A DNA stretch of 33,798 nucleotides from an uncultured Ruminococcus sp. (GTDB lineage: Bacteria; Bacillota; Clostridia; Oscillospirales; Acutalibacteraceae), in NCBI GenBank assembly GCA_902794395.1, contig CADBHB010000019.1, forward strand, positions 1 to 33,798, read 5' to 3'. A model generated the notes under the pieces. The model saw only the letters and a program-made list of their open reading frames with translations. It did no database searches and was not told where the DNA came from. The first letter of the stretch is position 1. Every line of letters starts with the position of its first letter. The position numbers and the translations under genes were made by a program. Below, one piece after another: positions 6,942-15,764 of this stretch.

Positions 6942-7383
6942 ACTAAAGTCCTTTTTTGACATCAAATTTTTAAAATTTCTTCTGGTCGGCGTAATCAACA
7001 CCGCCGTAGGAGAAGGCATAGTTCTGCTGCTCCTGCACCTAGCGGGCTGGAAACAGTTTTCCTGGGGCGCGGGCGCGGCGGCGTTTGTCGGCACCGTTAT
7101 CGGCAGCGTAGTCAGCTACTTTTTGAATAAGTACTTCACATTTAAAAATAAGGAAAAGGGCGTAAAGCCCATGCTGCGCTTCACTCTGAACATCGGCGTT
7201 TGTCTGCTTATCCGCGTAGTCACGGCAACCATCGTCAGCAACCTTTGCAGGGCGGCGGGACTTTCGCTTTTCGGCATGAGCGTCAACACCTTCGCGGCAA
7301 ACGCAAGCTGGGCGGTAGGCGCCTGCGTATTCGTAGGCTGCAACTATATAGGACAGCGCTTCTTCGCCTTTAAAGAAAAGTAG
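6934..7383 (+). CDS. GtrA-family membrane protein, lipid-sugar flippase candidate
   Basis: 149 residues with four predicted membrane helices. The start (KFLKFLLVGVINTAVG) and the motif SYFLNKYFTFKNK after the second helix are hallmarks of the GtrA family, as is the closing YIGQRFFAFK. GtrA/GtcA proteins are thought to move undecaprenyl-phosphate sugars across the membrane. The gene overlaps the Cache gene by 8 bases and completes the CsbB-GtcA-YfhO set with the divergent gene at 2081-4939. A terminator follows at 7422. Confidence 0.88.
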   Translation: MSKLKSFFDIKFLKFLLVGVINTAVGEGIVLLLLHLAGWKQFSWGAGAAAFVGTVIGSVVSYFLNKYFTFKNKEKGVKPMLRFTLNIGVCLLIRVVTATIVSNLCRAAGLSLFGMSVNTFAANASWAVGACVFVGCNYIGQRFFAFKEK

Positions 7384-7421
7384 ATTGTTAGTTTTTTGAT
7401 TTTTGGAATTTATAACGTCAA

Positions 7422-7456
7422 AACAGGCACGCCGAAGCGTGCCTGTTGCTTTTTTA
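7422..7456 (+). terminator. Terminator between convergent units
   Basis: The stem AACAGGCACGC (7422-7432), loop CGAA and GCGTGCCTGTT (7437-7447) are followed by GCTTTTTT. On the other strand the tail is TTTTGACG, so it may also end the leftward rfbB operon, less efficiently. Confidence 0.85.
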
Positions 7457-7470
7457 TGCGGTTGTCGGGA

Positions 7471-8520
7471 TCAAACCGAATACATCTTGTCGTAGTAGTT
7501 CATGTACTCGCCCGAGGTAATCTTGTTCATCCAAGCCTCGTTGGCGAGGTACCACTCGATGGTTTCGGCTATGCCCTGCTCAAAGGTGTAGGCGGGCGCC
7601 CAGCCGAGCTGAGTGGTGATCTTGGTGTTGTCGATGGCGTAGCGGCGGTCGTGACCGGGACGGTCCTTTACATACTCGATAAGGTCCTCGCTCTTGCCCA
7701 GCGTCTTGATGATGAGCTTGACGATCTCGATGTTAGCCTTCTCGTTGTTGCCGCCGATGTTGTACACCTCGCCGATAACGCCCTTGTGCAGGACGGTGTC
7801 GATGGCGTTGCAGTGGTCGGAAACATGCAGCCAGTCGCGGATCTGCATGCCGTCGCCGTAAACGGGCAGCGCCTTGCCCGACTTGCAGTTGTTTATCATA
7901 AGCGGAATGAGCTTTTCGGGGAACTGGTAGGGTCCGTAGTTGTTGGAGCAGCGGGTGATGTTGACGGGCATACCGAAGGTTTCATGGTAAGCGCGGGTGA
8001 CCATGTCGGCGCTCGCCTTTGAAGCGGAGTAGGGGCTGTTGGGAGAGAGCGGAGTGGTTTCCATGAACATGCCCGTCTTGCCCAGCGCGCCGTACACCTC
8101 GTCGGTGGACACCTGCAGATACTTCACGCCTTCCCTGTACTCGCGGGAGTACTTGTCGTCGGGGTCTACCTTCCAAAAGCGCTTTGCCACATCGAGGAGG
8201 GTCTGGGTGCCGATGACGTTGGTTGTGAGGAATATCTCAGGCTCGGTGATAGAGCGGTCAACATGGCTCTCGGCGGCGAAGTTCACCACCGTGTCGATGT
8301 CGTATTTTTCAAATATCTCGGTCAGCGCGGCTCTGTCGCGTATATCCGCCTTGATAAAGGTGTAGCGCGGGTCGTTTTCGATGTCGGTGAGGTTATCGAG
8401 GTTGCCCGCGTAGGTGAGCGCGTCGATGTTGATGATGTTGTAGTCGTGGCTTTTAAGCATATGGTGGACAAAGTTTGAGCCGATGAAGCCCGCGCCGCCC
8501 GTAACAAGAATGTTTTTCAT
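7471..8520 (-). CDS. rfbB: dTDP-glucose 4,6-dehydratase
   Basis: 349 residues, normal for the family. It converts dTDP-glucose to dTDP-4-keto-6-deoxyglucose using bound NAD+. The NAD-binding motif TGGAGFIG is at residues 7-14, the catalytic T-D-E at 139-141 (STDEVYG) and the YxxxK pair at Tyr164 and Lys168 (YSASK); RCSNNYGPYQFPEKLIP also fits. AAAGGAG precedes the ATG. It is the last gene of the nine-gene leftward unit, 18 bases after rfbA. No rfbC or rfbD homologue is present, and wecE is upstream, so the product most likely feeds the amino sugar pathway rather than rhamnose. Confidence 0.97.
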   Translation of the reverse strand: MKNILVTGGAGFIGSNFVHHMLKSHDYNIINIDALTYAGNLDNLTDIENDPRYTFIKADIRDRAALTEIFEKYDIDTVVNFAAESHVDRSITEPEIFLTTNVIGTQTLLDVAKRFWKVDPDDKYSREYREGVKYLQVSTDEVYGALGKTGMFMETTPLSPNSPYSASKASADMVTRAYHETFGMPVNITRCSNNYGPYQFPEKLIPLMINNCKSGKALPVYGDGMQIRDWLHVSDHCNAIDTVLHKGVIGEVYNIGGNNEKANIEIVKLIIKTLGKSEDLIEYVKDRPGHDRRYAIDNTKITTQLGWAPAYTFEQGIAETIEWYLANEAWMNKITSGEYMNYYDKMYSV

Positions 8521-8538
8521 AGTGTTTCTCCTTTACGA

Positions 8539-9411
8539 TTATGAATGTGCGTCCGCGAGGCTGATGAGATACTGACCGTACTCGGTCATTTTCAGCTCCT
8601 CGCCCAGCTTTCTGAGCTGCTCGATGGTGATATATCCCTTGCGCCAAGCGATCTCCTCTATGCAGCTTATATACAGACCCTGCATCGACTGTATGGTCTG
8701 CACATACTCAGCCGCCTTCAGCAGACCCGCGGGCGTGCCGGTATCAAGCCACGCCATGCCTCTGCCCAGCAGCATTACATTTAGCTCGCCGTTTTCGAGA
8801 TAGAGGCTGTTTACGGAGGAAATCTCAAGCTCGCCGCGCGCGGAGGGCTTGATGCTCTTTGAGTACTCGATGACCTTGTTGTCGTAGAAATAAAGTCCGG
8901 GCACCGCGTAGTTCGACTTGGGCTTCTGAGGCTTTTCCTCAATGGAGATAACCTTGCCGTCCTTGTCAAACTCGACCACGCCGAAGTCCCTGGGATTCAT
9001 AACGGGATAGCCGAACACGGTCGCGCCCTTGAGGTTGTTCCTGACCTTGAGCAGCATATTGGGGAAATTCTGTCCGTAAAACACATTGTCGCCGAGGATG
9101 AGGCAAACGCTGTCGTCGCCGATGAAGTCCTCGCCCAAGATGAACGCCTGAGCCAGTCCGTTGGGCTGCTCCTGCACGGCGTACTCGATGGAAATGCCCA
9201 GCCGCGAACCGTCGCCGAGCAGCTCCCTGTAGATGGGTGTGTCCTCGGGAGTGGAGATCACCAAAATCTCATTGATCTCCGCCAGCATCAAAATGGACAA
9301 CGGATAGTAGATAAGGGGCTTGTCATACACGGGCAACAGCTGCTTTGACACGGTCTTGGTCATGGGATACAGCCTTGTGCCCTTTCCGCCCGCCAAAATA
9401 ATACCTTTCAT
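8539..9411 (-). CDS. rfbA: Glucose-1-phosphate thymidylyltransferase
   Basis: 290 residues. It makes dTDP-glucose from dTTP and glucose 1-phosphate, the first step of dTDP-sugar synthesis. The nucleotide-binding GGKGTRLYP at residues 8-16 is followed by [17 protein letters not shown], both characteristic of RmlA. The central [13 protein letters not shown] and the C-terminal [13 protein letters not shown] are also standard. GGAG lies eight bases before the ATG. It is 12 bases after the preceding membrane-protein gene and 18 before rfbB, in the same operon. Confidence 0.97.
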   Translation of the reverse strand: MKGIILAGGKGTRLYPMTKTVSKQLLPVYDKPLIYYPLSILMLAEINEILVISTPEDTPIYRELLGDGSRLGISIEYAVQEQPNGLAQAFILGEDFIGDDSVCLILGDNVFYGQNFPNMLLKVRNNLKGATVFGYPVMNPRDFGVVEFDKDGKVISIEEKPQKPKSNYAVPGLYFYDNKVIEYSKSIKPSARGELEISSVNSLYLENGELNVMLLGRGMAWLDTGTPAGLLKAAEYVQTIQSMQGLYISCIEEIAWRKGYITIEQLRKLGEELKMTEYGQYLISLADAHS

Positions 9412-9423
9412 AAAATCATCTCC

Positions 9424-10878
9424 TTAATATAGCTTGATCGGCGCCTTGAAGAACATCCACAAAGTCAGCGCGATAAAGGGAACCAACAGCACGGCGCGCG
9501 CCCACAGCAGCACGCGGCAGTTTTTATCTCCGCCCGCAAGCGGCTTGTCCCTGCGGTCAGGGTGGTTGAACCAGAGCAGCAGCACGGCGCAAATGACCGC
9601 GACTCCCGCGAAAAGCGGCTGAAACGCTATCATCAGCTCGCCTTTGACCTGCATAAAGGTTTCGATGCTGGTGTAGGGTCCCTCGTTGCCCTCGATAACT
9701 CTGTAGCCGAAGAACCGCTGCACCACGGCGTAGTTTATTGTTTTTATGCGGAACAGGCTTGAGCTGTAGCGCACCGCCAGCTTTGCCAGCACGCCCGCCG
9801 CCATAACGGTGTCGATAATGCCGTTGTAAAAGAACATCCTGCGATTGAGCGTTATTGTGATATACAGGAAGGGCACCAGCACCGCCAAGCGGTAGAAGGT
9901 GACCGGCGACAGCACAAGGTTAGCCATATAGGTCAGGGTGACGGTGTAAACGGCAAATTCGCCGAAATAGCGGTCGCCCCCTAAGCTGTCGTGGGAAAAG
10001 TCCCGGGTGTAGCAGTAAAAGTATATCAGCACCAGCGCTATGGCAAAGAAGGAAATTCCGCCGTAAGCGGTGGTGATGTTCGCGGGGAACATATCCTTTA
10101 TCATCATTTGGGAGGGTCCCTCGCTGATGCACTCCTTGTACATCGGAGCGCCCATGAACATCAGCTTTTGCAGCACCATGCCCGAAACGCTGAGCAGCAC
10201 CTTGAGCAGCACCTTTATCAGATCCTTCTCGTACAGCAGCAGCAGCGCCAAAAACGGCAGCAGGAAAAACGGCTTGATCGCTATTGCTGCGGCAGACCAC
10301 GCCAAAAACGACTTCTCTTTGCCGCGCAGCAGCTGATAAACGCCTATCACGGACGGGGTCATCATCAAAATATCATTTTGTCCCGCATAGCAGGTGGCGA
10401 GCAGCAAAAACGACGAGCTCGCCGAAAGGAACATAGCCCACACAGCCATGGCATTGTCACCGGTGAGCAGCAGCACCATCTTTTTGGCGTAGTGCATGAT
10501 GACCAGCGACAGCGCCACCGTAAACAGCTTTGAGTACATCAGCATGAAGGGCGAGGTGGCGATGGGAACGCCGCCAAAGCGCTGCACCGCCCAAATGGGC
10601 AGGTTCCACACCGACCACGGCAGCACCGAAAACAGCTCGCTGCCCATTTTGGCATGCTGGATGTGGTGGACATTTTGCGCGGTATATTCATATAAGTGGC
10701 GGATGTTGCTGTCAAGCGTCACATCCCACACATTGGTAGACCATATGGTCAGGCTTCGCATATCGACATAGGCGGAGGTCAGTATAACAAATACCGCCGT
10801 CACCGCCGCGAGCACCCACTCAAACACGAGCACCCTGTCGCTGCGATAACTGTTCAAAAAGGCTTGCTTTAGCTTCAT
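9424..10878 (-). CDS. Polytopic membrane protein, GT-C-like, second of tandem pair
   Basis: 484 residues with about ten or more hydrophobic segments. It is a clear paralogue of the adjacent 485-residue protein. Shared blocks include MGSELFSVLPWSVWNLP near residues 80-96, a GQNDILMM-type segment, KPFFLLPFLA, PANI-TAYGGISFFAIALVLI and the C-terminal SFQPLFAGV-like region. The layout (one N-terminal helix, a long first external loop, then many helices) suits a GT-C glycosyltransferase using a lipid-phosphate sugar, but no family is recognised and the catalytic residue is not assigned. Its place between the flippase-like genes and rfbA supports a role in transferring the dideoxy amino sugar. GGAGG precedes the ATG by five bases. 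Confidence 0.75.
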   Translation of the reverse strand: MKLKQAFLNSYRSDRVLVFEWVLAAVTAVFVILTSAYVDMRSLTIWSTNVWDVTLDSNIRHLYEYTAQNVHHIQHAKMGSELFSVLPWSVWNLPIWAVQRFGGVPIATSPFMLMYSKLFTVALSLVIMHYAKKMVLLLTGDNAMAVWAMFLSASSSFLLLATCYAGQNDILMMTPSVIGVYQLLRGKEKSFLAWSAAAIAIKPFFLLPFLALLLLYEKDLIKVLLKVLLSVSGMVLQKLMFMGAPMYKECISEGPSQMMIKDMFPANITTAYGGISFFAIALVLIYFYCYTRDFSHDSLGGDRYFGEFAVYTVTLTYMANLVLSPVTFYRLAVLVPFLYITITLNRRMFFYNGIIDTVMAAGVLAKLAVRYSSSLFRIKTINYAVVQRFFGYRVIEGNEGPYTSIETFMQVKGELMIAFQPLFAGVAVICAVLLLWFNHPDRRDKPLAGGDKNCRVLLWARAVLLVPFIALTLWMFFKAPIKLY

Positions 10879-10891
10879 GGCGCCCTCCGGA

Positions 10892-12349
10892 TCAGACGTA
10901 ATATCTTCCGTTTGCCTTAGTGAACAGGTACACGATCAGCAGAGCGAAGGGAACTATGATTAGCGTACGCGCCCAAACCAGCACGCGGTAATGACGGTAG
11001 CCGTAATATTTGAGCTTTACCTGTTTGTCGGGTCGGTTGAGCGCCATCAGCATACCGGCGCAAACGATGGTCACACCCGCGAAAAGCGGCTGGAACGACT
11101 CCATCAGCCCGACCTTATGACCCAAAAAGCGGTCGAGGTTGGCGGCGTAGCCCGCCTTTTTCTCATCGACCTTATAGCCTAACACACGCGCCGTAAGCGA
11201 GTTGTTTACGAACATCACGTTGAACATGATAGAACCGCGCAGAATCATCTTTATAACAAACGCGCCCTGCATGGCTATGTCTATAACCATGTTGTAGAAG
11301 CCCATCTCGGTATTCTGCACCAGCACGATATAGAGGAAGGGCAGCATGACGCCGGCGCGGTAGAACGAGAACGGCGACAGCGACACATAACAGACGTAGG
11401 TAAGCGCTACGATGTACACAGCGTGACGCGCCGCGTTTTGAGTGTCGGTAAGGTAGGCGTCTCTGTCGAAGTCGCGCGAATAAGAGTAAATGAAGATGAG
11501 CACCAGCGCTATGGCGAAAAACGAGATACCGCCGTAAGCCGTGTTGATGTTCGCGGGGAACATCTCCTTCAGCATATCATCGGCGGGACCCGAGTGCATC
11601 GACTCGTAATATCCCGGTGCGCCGCGGAAAAACAGCTTTTGCGCCACCAGACCCGAAACGCCGATAAAGGTGTCGGCAAGGATGTAGAGCACCTTCTTTT
11701 CGGTAAGCACCAGCACAGCCAAAAACGGCAGCAGGAAAAACGGCTTGATGGCTATTGCCAGCACCGACCACGCGATAAACGCGGCGTGCTTGCCACGCAA
11801 CATGCAGTAGATGCCTATGACGGAGGCGCATATCATCAAAATATCGTTTTGTCCCGAGTAGCAGACAGTTAGATAGAGGTAAACCGAGCTTGCGGTAAGG
11901 TACATAGCCCATACGCTCTTTGCCTTGTCGCCTGTTACTATCATGGTTATCTTCTTGGTGTATATCAGCACCACAACGGACACCAGCACCAAAAACAGCT
12001 TGGAATACGCCAGCATCAAAGCCGAGCCGCCTATTTTAGCGCCCGTAGCCCGCTGAATGAAGAACAAAGGCAGGTTCCACACCGACCACGGCAGCACCGA
12101 AAACAGCTCGCTGCCCATGTGGGCGTGGTGGACCTTATACACGTTGCCGGCGGTGTAGGCGTACAGACTGCGTATGTCGCCGTTGGCTATGCTGTGCCAC
12201 ACGTTTACCGACCACTGAGTCAGGCTTTGCAGGTCCCATGTGCTTGAGGTGACAAACACAAACACGCCTGTCACTATCGCAAGCAGCCACTCGGCGAGAT
12301 ACACCTTGTCGCTGCGGTACATCGTTAAAAACTTGTCCTTAAAACTCAT
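10892..12349 (-). CDS. Polytopic membrane protein, GT-C-like, first of tandem pair
   Basis: 485 residues, paralogue of the next gene downstream (13 bases away), with matching landmarks throughout: YRSDKV near residue 12, MGSELFSVLPWSVWNLP near 80-96, CYSGQNDILMICASVIGIY, IAIKPFFLLPFLAVL, PANINTAYGGISFFAIALVLI and SFQPLFAGV. The two are diverged enough that the duplication is old, so both are probably kept for different jobs, such as two acceptors or the two halves of a heterodimer. A GT-C-type external transferase is the best inference. An oligosaccharide polymerase or transporter is possible. GGAG lies six bases before the ATG. Confidence 0.75.
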   Translation of the reverse strand: MSFKDKFLTMYRSDKVYLAEWLLAIVTGVFVFVTSSTWDLQSLTQWSVNVWHSIANGDIRSLYAYTAGNVYKVHHAHMGSELFSVLPWSVWNLPLFFIQRATGAKIGGSALMLAYSKLFLVLVSVVVLIYTKKITMIVTGDKAKSVWAMYLTASSVYLYLTVCYSGQNDILMICASVIGIYCMLRGKHAAFIAWSVLAIAIKPFFLLPFLAVLVLTEKKVLYILADTFIGVSGLVAQKLFFRGAPGYYESMHSGPADDMLKEMFPANINTAYGGISFFAIALVLIFIYSYSRDFDRDAYLTDTQNAARHAVYIVALTYVCYVSLSPFSFYRAGVMLPFLYIVLVQNTEMGFYNMVIDIAMQGAFVIKMILRGSIMFNVMFVNNSLTARVLGYKVDEKKAGYAANLDRFLGHKVGLMESFQPLFAGVTIVCAGMLMALNRPDKQVKLKYYGYRHYRVLVWARTLIIVPFALLIVYLFTKANGRYYV

Positions 12350-12370
12350 ACTGTCTCCTAATCAGCTCCG

Positions 12371-12739
12371 TCATCCGACGGGAATAAATCCGCCCAGCGC
12401 GAATAGCGCTATACCCGCCATCAGCACCAGGATGCCGACGGTTTTCTTTACGGTAAATTTCTCTTTTAGAAAAATATATCCCAGCACCGCCACAAATATA
12501 TAGCCCGCGCTTTCCAAGATCGGACCCATGGATACATCCACATATCGGTAGCAGTACATAGTTATCATCATCGAGCAGAAGAACATTCCGTAGGCGATGA
12601 TAACCAAGGGGTTCAAATACTCTCCCAGCTTGCTGTCATAGGTTTTGTCGGCGCTCTTTTTAAGCAGTATCTGCGAAACGGAGGAGATGAACACCGAGCC
12701 GATGAACACGCAGGAAAAAATCAAAGCCATCTTACTCAT
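12371..12739 (-). CDS. Small EamA/SMR-like protein, flippase subunit B
   Basis: 122 residues with four predicted membrane helices; a half-size EamA/SMR-type protein. Typical features are SQILLKKSADK after helix 1, a Tyr-rich second helix and MGPILESAGYIFVAVLGYIFLKEKFTVKKTVGILVLMAGI, the standard helix 3-4 hairpin of this superfamily. It overlaps the preceding homologous small gene by 8 bases, so the two are made together and probably form a heterodimer, as ArnE and ArnF do when moving undecaprenyl-phosphate aminoarabinose. A second Met at residue 4 is an alternative start. The ArnC-like gene just upstream makes the flippase role more likely than drug export. Confidence 0.8.
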   Translation of the reverse strand: MSKMALIFSCVFIGSVFISSVSQILLKKSADKTYDSKLGEYLNPLVIIAYGMFFCSMMITMYCYRYVDVSMGPILESAGYIFVAVLGYIFLKEKFTVKKTVGILVLMAGIALFALGGFIPVG

Positions 12740-13094
12740 TGTTCGACACCACCATTACCACGCCCGCGAAAACCACCAGCGAGCCGACTATCTTATACCA
12801 TGTTATGGCGTCGCCGAAAACCAGCGCGCCCCACAGCATGCCCCACGCTATGCAAATAGCCTTGTTGGTAAAGGCGACGGTAAGCGGCAGCTTTTTGAGC
12901 ACCTGCTGCCACAGCAGGGCGTAAATGCCCAAAAACAACACCGCCAAGCCCGCGAACAGCAGAAAGTAAAACGAGAACATCGGCTGCTCAAACGCTTTTT
13001 TCATAAACACGCCCACAAACGAGTAGAGCAGCAGGATGAAGTGCAGCACCGCGTAGGTTTTTATATCGAATTTGCGCTTGTTTTTATTTTCCAT
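12732..13094 (-). CDS. Small EamA/SMR-like protein, flippase subunit A
   Basis: 120 residues from the ATG at 13094. The frame is open further upstream, but that part lies within the GT2 gene and GAGG sits nine bases before 13094. Four membrane helices are predicted. The helix 3-4 region reads AFTNKAICIAWGMLWGALVFGDAITWYKIVGSLVVFAGVVMVV, cut here by family pattern rather than exact domain limits. The gene overlaps the GT2 gene by 11 bases and the second small gene by 8 bases, a tightly coupled trio. I infer that the two small proteins form a heterodimeric ArnE/ArnF-like flippase for the GT2 product. Confidence 0.8.
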   Translation of the reverse strand: MENKNKRKFDIKTYAVLHFILLLYSFVGVFMKKAFEQPMFSFYFLLFAGLAVLFLGIYALLWQQVLKKLPLTVAFTNKAICIAWGMLWGALVFGDAITWYKIVGSLVVFAGVVMVVSNNE

Positions 13095-14031
13095 CCTTTT
13101 GATCCTCAAAGCCCACTCTGTCGCGGATGACAAACTGCGGCGAGCGGTTGATGCTAAGGTAGATACGTCCCACATACTCGCCCACCATGCCGAGCATGAG
13201 CATCAACATACCGCCGATGAACAGCATGACCGCCATTGTAGAGCTCCAGCCCAGCAGAGATTCGGGCACAACGATCTTGTGGATTATTACATACACCCCG
13301 AACAGGAATCCCGCCGCGGCGGTGATGAAGCCGATGAAAGTAGCGAAGCGCAGCGGCTTGACCGAAAACGAGGTGAAGCCGTTTATCCACAGCAGCAGCA
13401 GCTTTCTCAGGCTGTAGCCCGAGGTGCCCTCGACGCGCTCGCGGTGGTCGATCTCCACGTTGCACACCTTTTTGGTGGCGCGCAGCAGCAGACCGCTCAT
13501 GTAGGGATAGGGGTTCTCGTAGCGGAGCACCTCGTCCACAACGTAGCGCTTGCAGGCGAAGTAGCTCATTATCTTCAGATCCTTGGGCTTGCTTAGCAGC
13601 CAGCGCGCCATAAGGTCGTTAACCTTGCTGCCCATGTTGCGGAAGCCCGAGTGTTGTTTGTTTTTATACTCGGCGAACACCAGATCGAACTTGTCCAGCT
13701 TGTCTATCAGGCGGAACATCTCGCAGGCGGGCGTCTGTCCGTCGTCGTCCAGACACACCACTATGTCGCCGGTCAGGTAGGTAAAGCCCGCCATGATAGC
13801 GGAATGTTGACCGAAGTTGCGCGACAGGTCCAAGCCCCTTACACGGGAATGGGTGCGCGCCAGCTCCTTGATGGTCTGCATTACGTTGTCGGGCGAATTG
13901 TCGTTGACCAAAATTATCTCCCAGTCGTAGCCGCCGTGAGCGGTCACGGTGGATTCTATCTCATCCACTACCGAGCCGATGGTGTGCTCGGAACGGTAGC
14001 AGGGAATAACAAAGGATATTTTTTCCATCAT
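13084..14031 (-). CDS. GT2 polyprenyl-phosphate glycosyltransferase (ArnC-like)
   Basis: 315 residues starting at 14031 (ATGA overlap with the acetyltransferase stop; a second ATG follows at 14028). It should attach the operon's dTDP-sugar to undecaprenyl phosphate. The GT-A domain shows VIPCYRSE at residues 8-15, LVNDNSPDN at 41-49 and an acidic DDD at 95-97 (CLDDDGQTP) in place of the commoner DAD. SRNFGQHSAIMAG is typical of the family. Two C-terminal membrane helices end in GEYVGRIYLSINRSPQFVI. It differs clearly from the GT2 protein at 5094-6050, so this is a separate system. Three of its neighbours overlap each other, pointing to one assembly line. Confidence 0.88.
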   Translation of the reverse strand: MMEKISFVIPCYRSEHTIGSVVDEIESTVTAHGGYDWEIILVNDNSPDNVMQTIKELARTHSRVRGLDLSRNFGQHSAIMAGFTYLTGDIVVCLDDDGQTPACEMFRLIDKLDKFDLVFAEYKNKQHSGFRNMGSKVNDLMARWLLSKPKDLKIMSYFACKRYVVDEVLRYENPYPYMSGLLLRATKKVCNVEIDHRERVEGTSGYSLRKLLLLWINGFTSFSVKPLRFATFIGFITAAAGFLFGVYVIIHKIVVPESLLGWSSTMAVMLFIGGMLMLMLGMVGEYVGRIYLSINRSPQFVIRDRVGFEDQKDGK

Positions 14032-14561
14032 TCCGTCCCCTTCTTCCATTCTTTACGGAGTATTCCCATAAATACCATGTCATATCCTTTGCCGTCGATA
14101 AGCACGTCCTCGCGGAACCTGCCCTCGTACACAAAGCCCGCGTTTTCGTAGCTTTTTATGGCGCGGGTATTGTCGGCAAAGACGCGCAGGAACACACGGT
14201 TGAGCCCCAGCGTGCCGAAGGCGTAGTCGAGCGCCAGCTTTGCCGCCGCCGAGCCTATGCCCTTGCCGCGGCAGGAATCCTCGCCGATGAAGATGCCGTA
14301 CTCGCACTTTTTGTTTTCCATGTCGATGTCGCGCAGGTAGACGGAGCCCACTTCCTCGTGCGCCTCCTCGTCAACTATCATAAACTGCGCCACATCGCCC
14401 GTCTGCACGCGGTTACGGAACCAGTTGAGGTGCGCCTCGCGGGTAAGGGGCGTGCGGTAGATAAAGTGCTCTACCACCGAAGGGGCGTTGCGCCATTTTA
14501 CGATTTTATCGGTATCCGCCTCGGTGATCGGGCGGATGGAAACAGAATGATCCATAAACAT
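14028..14561 (-). CDS. GNAT N-acetyltransferase, likely acting on the dTDP-amino sugar
   Basis: 177 residues, RimJ/RimL-like GNAT fold. The acetyl-CoA loop is seen in GEDSCRGKGIGSAAAKLALDYAF (residues ~94 onward; R/Q-x-x-G-x-G/A form), followed by LNRVFLRVFADNTRAIKSYENAGF. The ATG at 14561 shares one base with the wecE stop (TAATG); an ATG two codons later has better ribosome-site spacing. In enterobacteria WecD acetylates dTDP-Fuc4N made by WecE. This protein is shorter and of a different GNAT subgroup, closer in style to PseH-type sugar acetylases, so the match in role rests on position between wecE and the GT2 gene. Confidence 0.82.
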   Translation of the reverse strand: MFMDHSVSIRPITEADTDKIVKWRNAPSVVEHFIYRTPLTREAHLNWFRNRVQTGDVAQFMIVDEEAHEEVGSVYLRDIDMENKKCEYGIFIGEDSCRGKGIGSAAAKLALDYAFGTLGLNRVFLRVFADNTRAIKSYENAGFVYEGRFREDVLIDGKGYDMVFMGILRKEWKKGTE

Positions 14562-15691
14562 TAACCCTTATAGAACTTGATAACGGTGTCTATCACCTTT
14601 TGGATGTCCTTGTCGCTGAGTCCGTAGTACATCGGCAGACGCAGCAGACGGTTAGCCTCGGCGGTGGTGTACTTGTCCTCGCCGTGGAAGCGTCCGAACT
14701 TTTGACCTGCGGGAGCGCTGTGCAGCGGGATGTAGTGGAACACCGCGAGAATGTCGTTTTGCTTGAGGAAGGAGATCAGTGCCGTCCTCTCCTCGAGGTC
14801 CTTTGCCTTTAGGTAGAACATGTGCGCGTTGTGTTTGCACTCGGCGGGGATGATCGGGCGCTCGACAAAGCCTTCCTTTTCCAGCTCCTCGAACGCGTCG
14901 TAGTACTTCTGCCAGGACGCCAGGCGGTCGTTGTTTATCTTATCCGCCGCCTGCAGCTGCGCCCAAAGATAGGCGGCGTTCATATCGCTGGGCAGGTAGG
15001 ACGAGCCGTAGTTTACCCAGGTGTACTTGTCTATCTGACCGCGCAGGAACACGCTGCGGTTGGTGCCCTTTTCGCGGAGTATTTCGGCTTCCTCTATCTT
15101 TGAGGGGTCCTTTATCAGAATAGCGCCGCCCTCGCCCATGCTGTAGTTTTTGGTTTCGTGGAAGGAATAGCAGCCGAAGTCGCCGATAGCGCCCAGCGCC
15201 TTTCCTTTGTATTCGGACATCACTGCCTGCGCGGCGTCCTCTACCACATATAGATTGTGGCGCTTGGCTATATCGAGGATGGTGTCCATTTCACAGCCAA
15301 CGCCCGCGTAGTGCACGGGGACGATAGCCTTGGTCTTGTCGGTGATGGCGTCCTCGATCTTGCTCTCGTCGATGTTCATGGTGTCGGGGCGGATGTCCAC
15401 GAACACCAGCTTGGCTCCGCGCAGTGCGAAGGCGTCGGCAGTCGAGCAAAACGTGAACGACGGCAGGATGACCTCGTCGCCGGGCTTGATGTCCAGCAGC
15501 AGCGCCGCCATTTCAAGGGCGTCGGTGCAAGAGGTGGTCAGGAGCGCCTTGGCAGAGCCGGTCTTTTTTTCCAGCCACTGATGGCACTCCTTGGTAAAGG
15601 GGCCGTCGCCGCATATCTTCTGGTTTTTGATAGCCTCCATGATGTATTCGGTCTCTGTTCCCAAAAACGGAGGTACGTTAAACGGAATCAT
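14561..15691 (-). CDS. wecE: dTDP-4-amino-4,6-dideoxygalactose transaminase
   Basis: 376 residues from the ATG at 15691, the same length as Escherichia coli WecE. It transfers an amino group from glutamate to dTDP-4-keto-6-deoxyglucose, giving dTDP-Fuc4N, with PLP as cofactor. Blocks that match my recollection of WecE include SCTDALEMAALLLDIKPGDE, VDIRPDTMNIDESKIEDAIT, VPVHYAGVGCEMDTI and FHYIPLHSAPAGQKFGRFHG. The PLP lysine is Lys181 in HETKNY. AAGGAAGG lies seven to eight bases before this ATG; a longer frame reaching 15727 has no ribosome site. It is first in the operon. Confidence 0.93.
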   Translation of the reverse strand: MIPFNVPPFLGTETEYIMEAIKNQKICGDGPFTKECHQWLEKKTGSAKALLTTSCTDALEMAALLLDIKPGDEVILPSFTFCSTADAFALRGAKLVFVDIRPDTMNIDESKIEDAITDKTKAIVPVHYAGVGCEMDTILDIAKRHNLYVVEDAAQAVMSEYKGKALGAIGDFGCYSFHETKNYSMGEGGAILIKDPSKIEEAEILREKGTNRSVFLRGQIDKYTWVNYGSSYLPSDMNAAYLWAQLQAADKINNDRLASWQKYYDAFEELEKEGFVERPIIPAECKHNAHMFYLKAKDLEERTALISFLKQNDILAVFHYIPLHSAPAGQKFGRFHGEDKYTTAEANRLLRLPMYYGLSDKDIQKVIDTVIKFYKG

Positions 15692-15764
15692 TAAAAATCC
15701 TTCCTTTCCATGCCAAACGCTAAACACGTTCCATATAGACTGATATTACTCCATACATAATAGT

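Noticed and set aside
7471-9411. dTDP-rhamnose pathway
   Set aside because: Only rfbA and rfbB are present; rfbC and rfbD are missing, while wecE and an acetyltransferase are in the operon.
12371-13094. Multidrug efflux pair of the EmrE/SMR type
   Set aside because: The size and fold would fit, but overlap with an ArnC-like GT2 gene and a sugar operon favours a lipid-sugar flippase. Drug export cannot be fully excluded.
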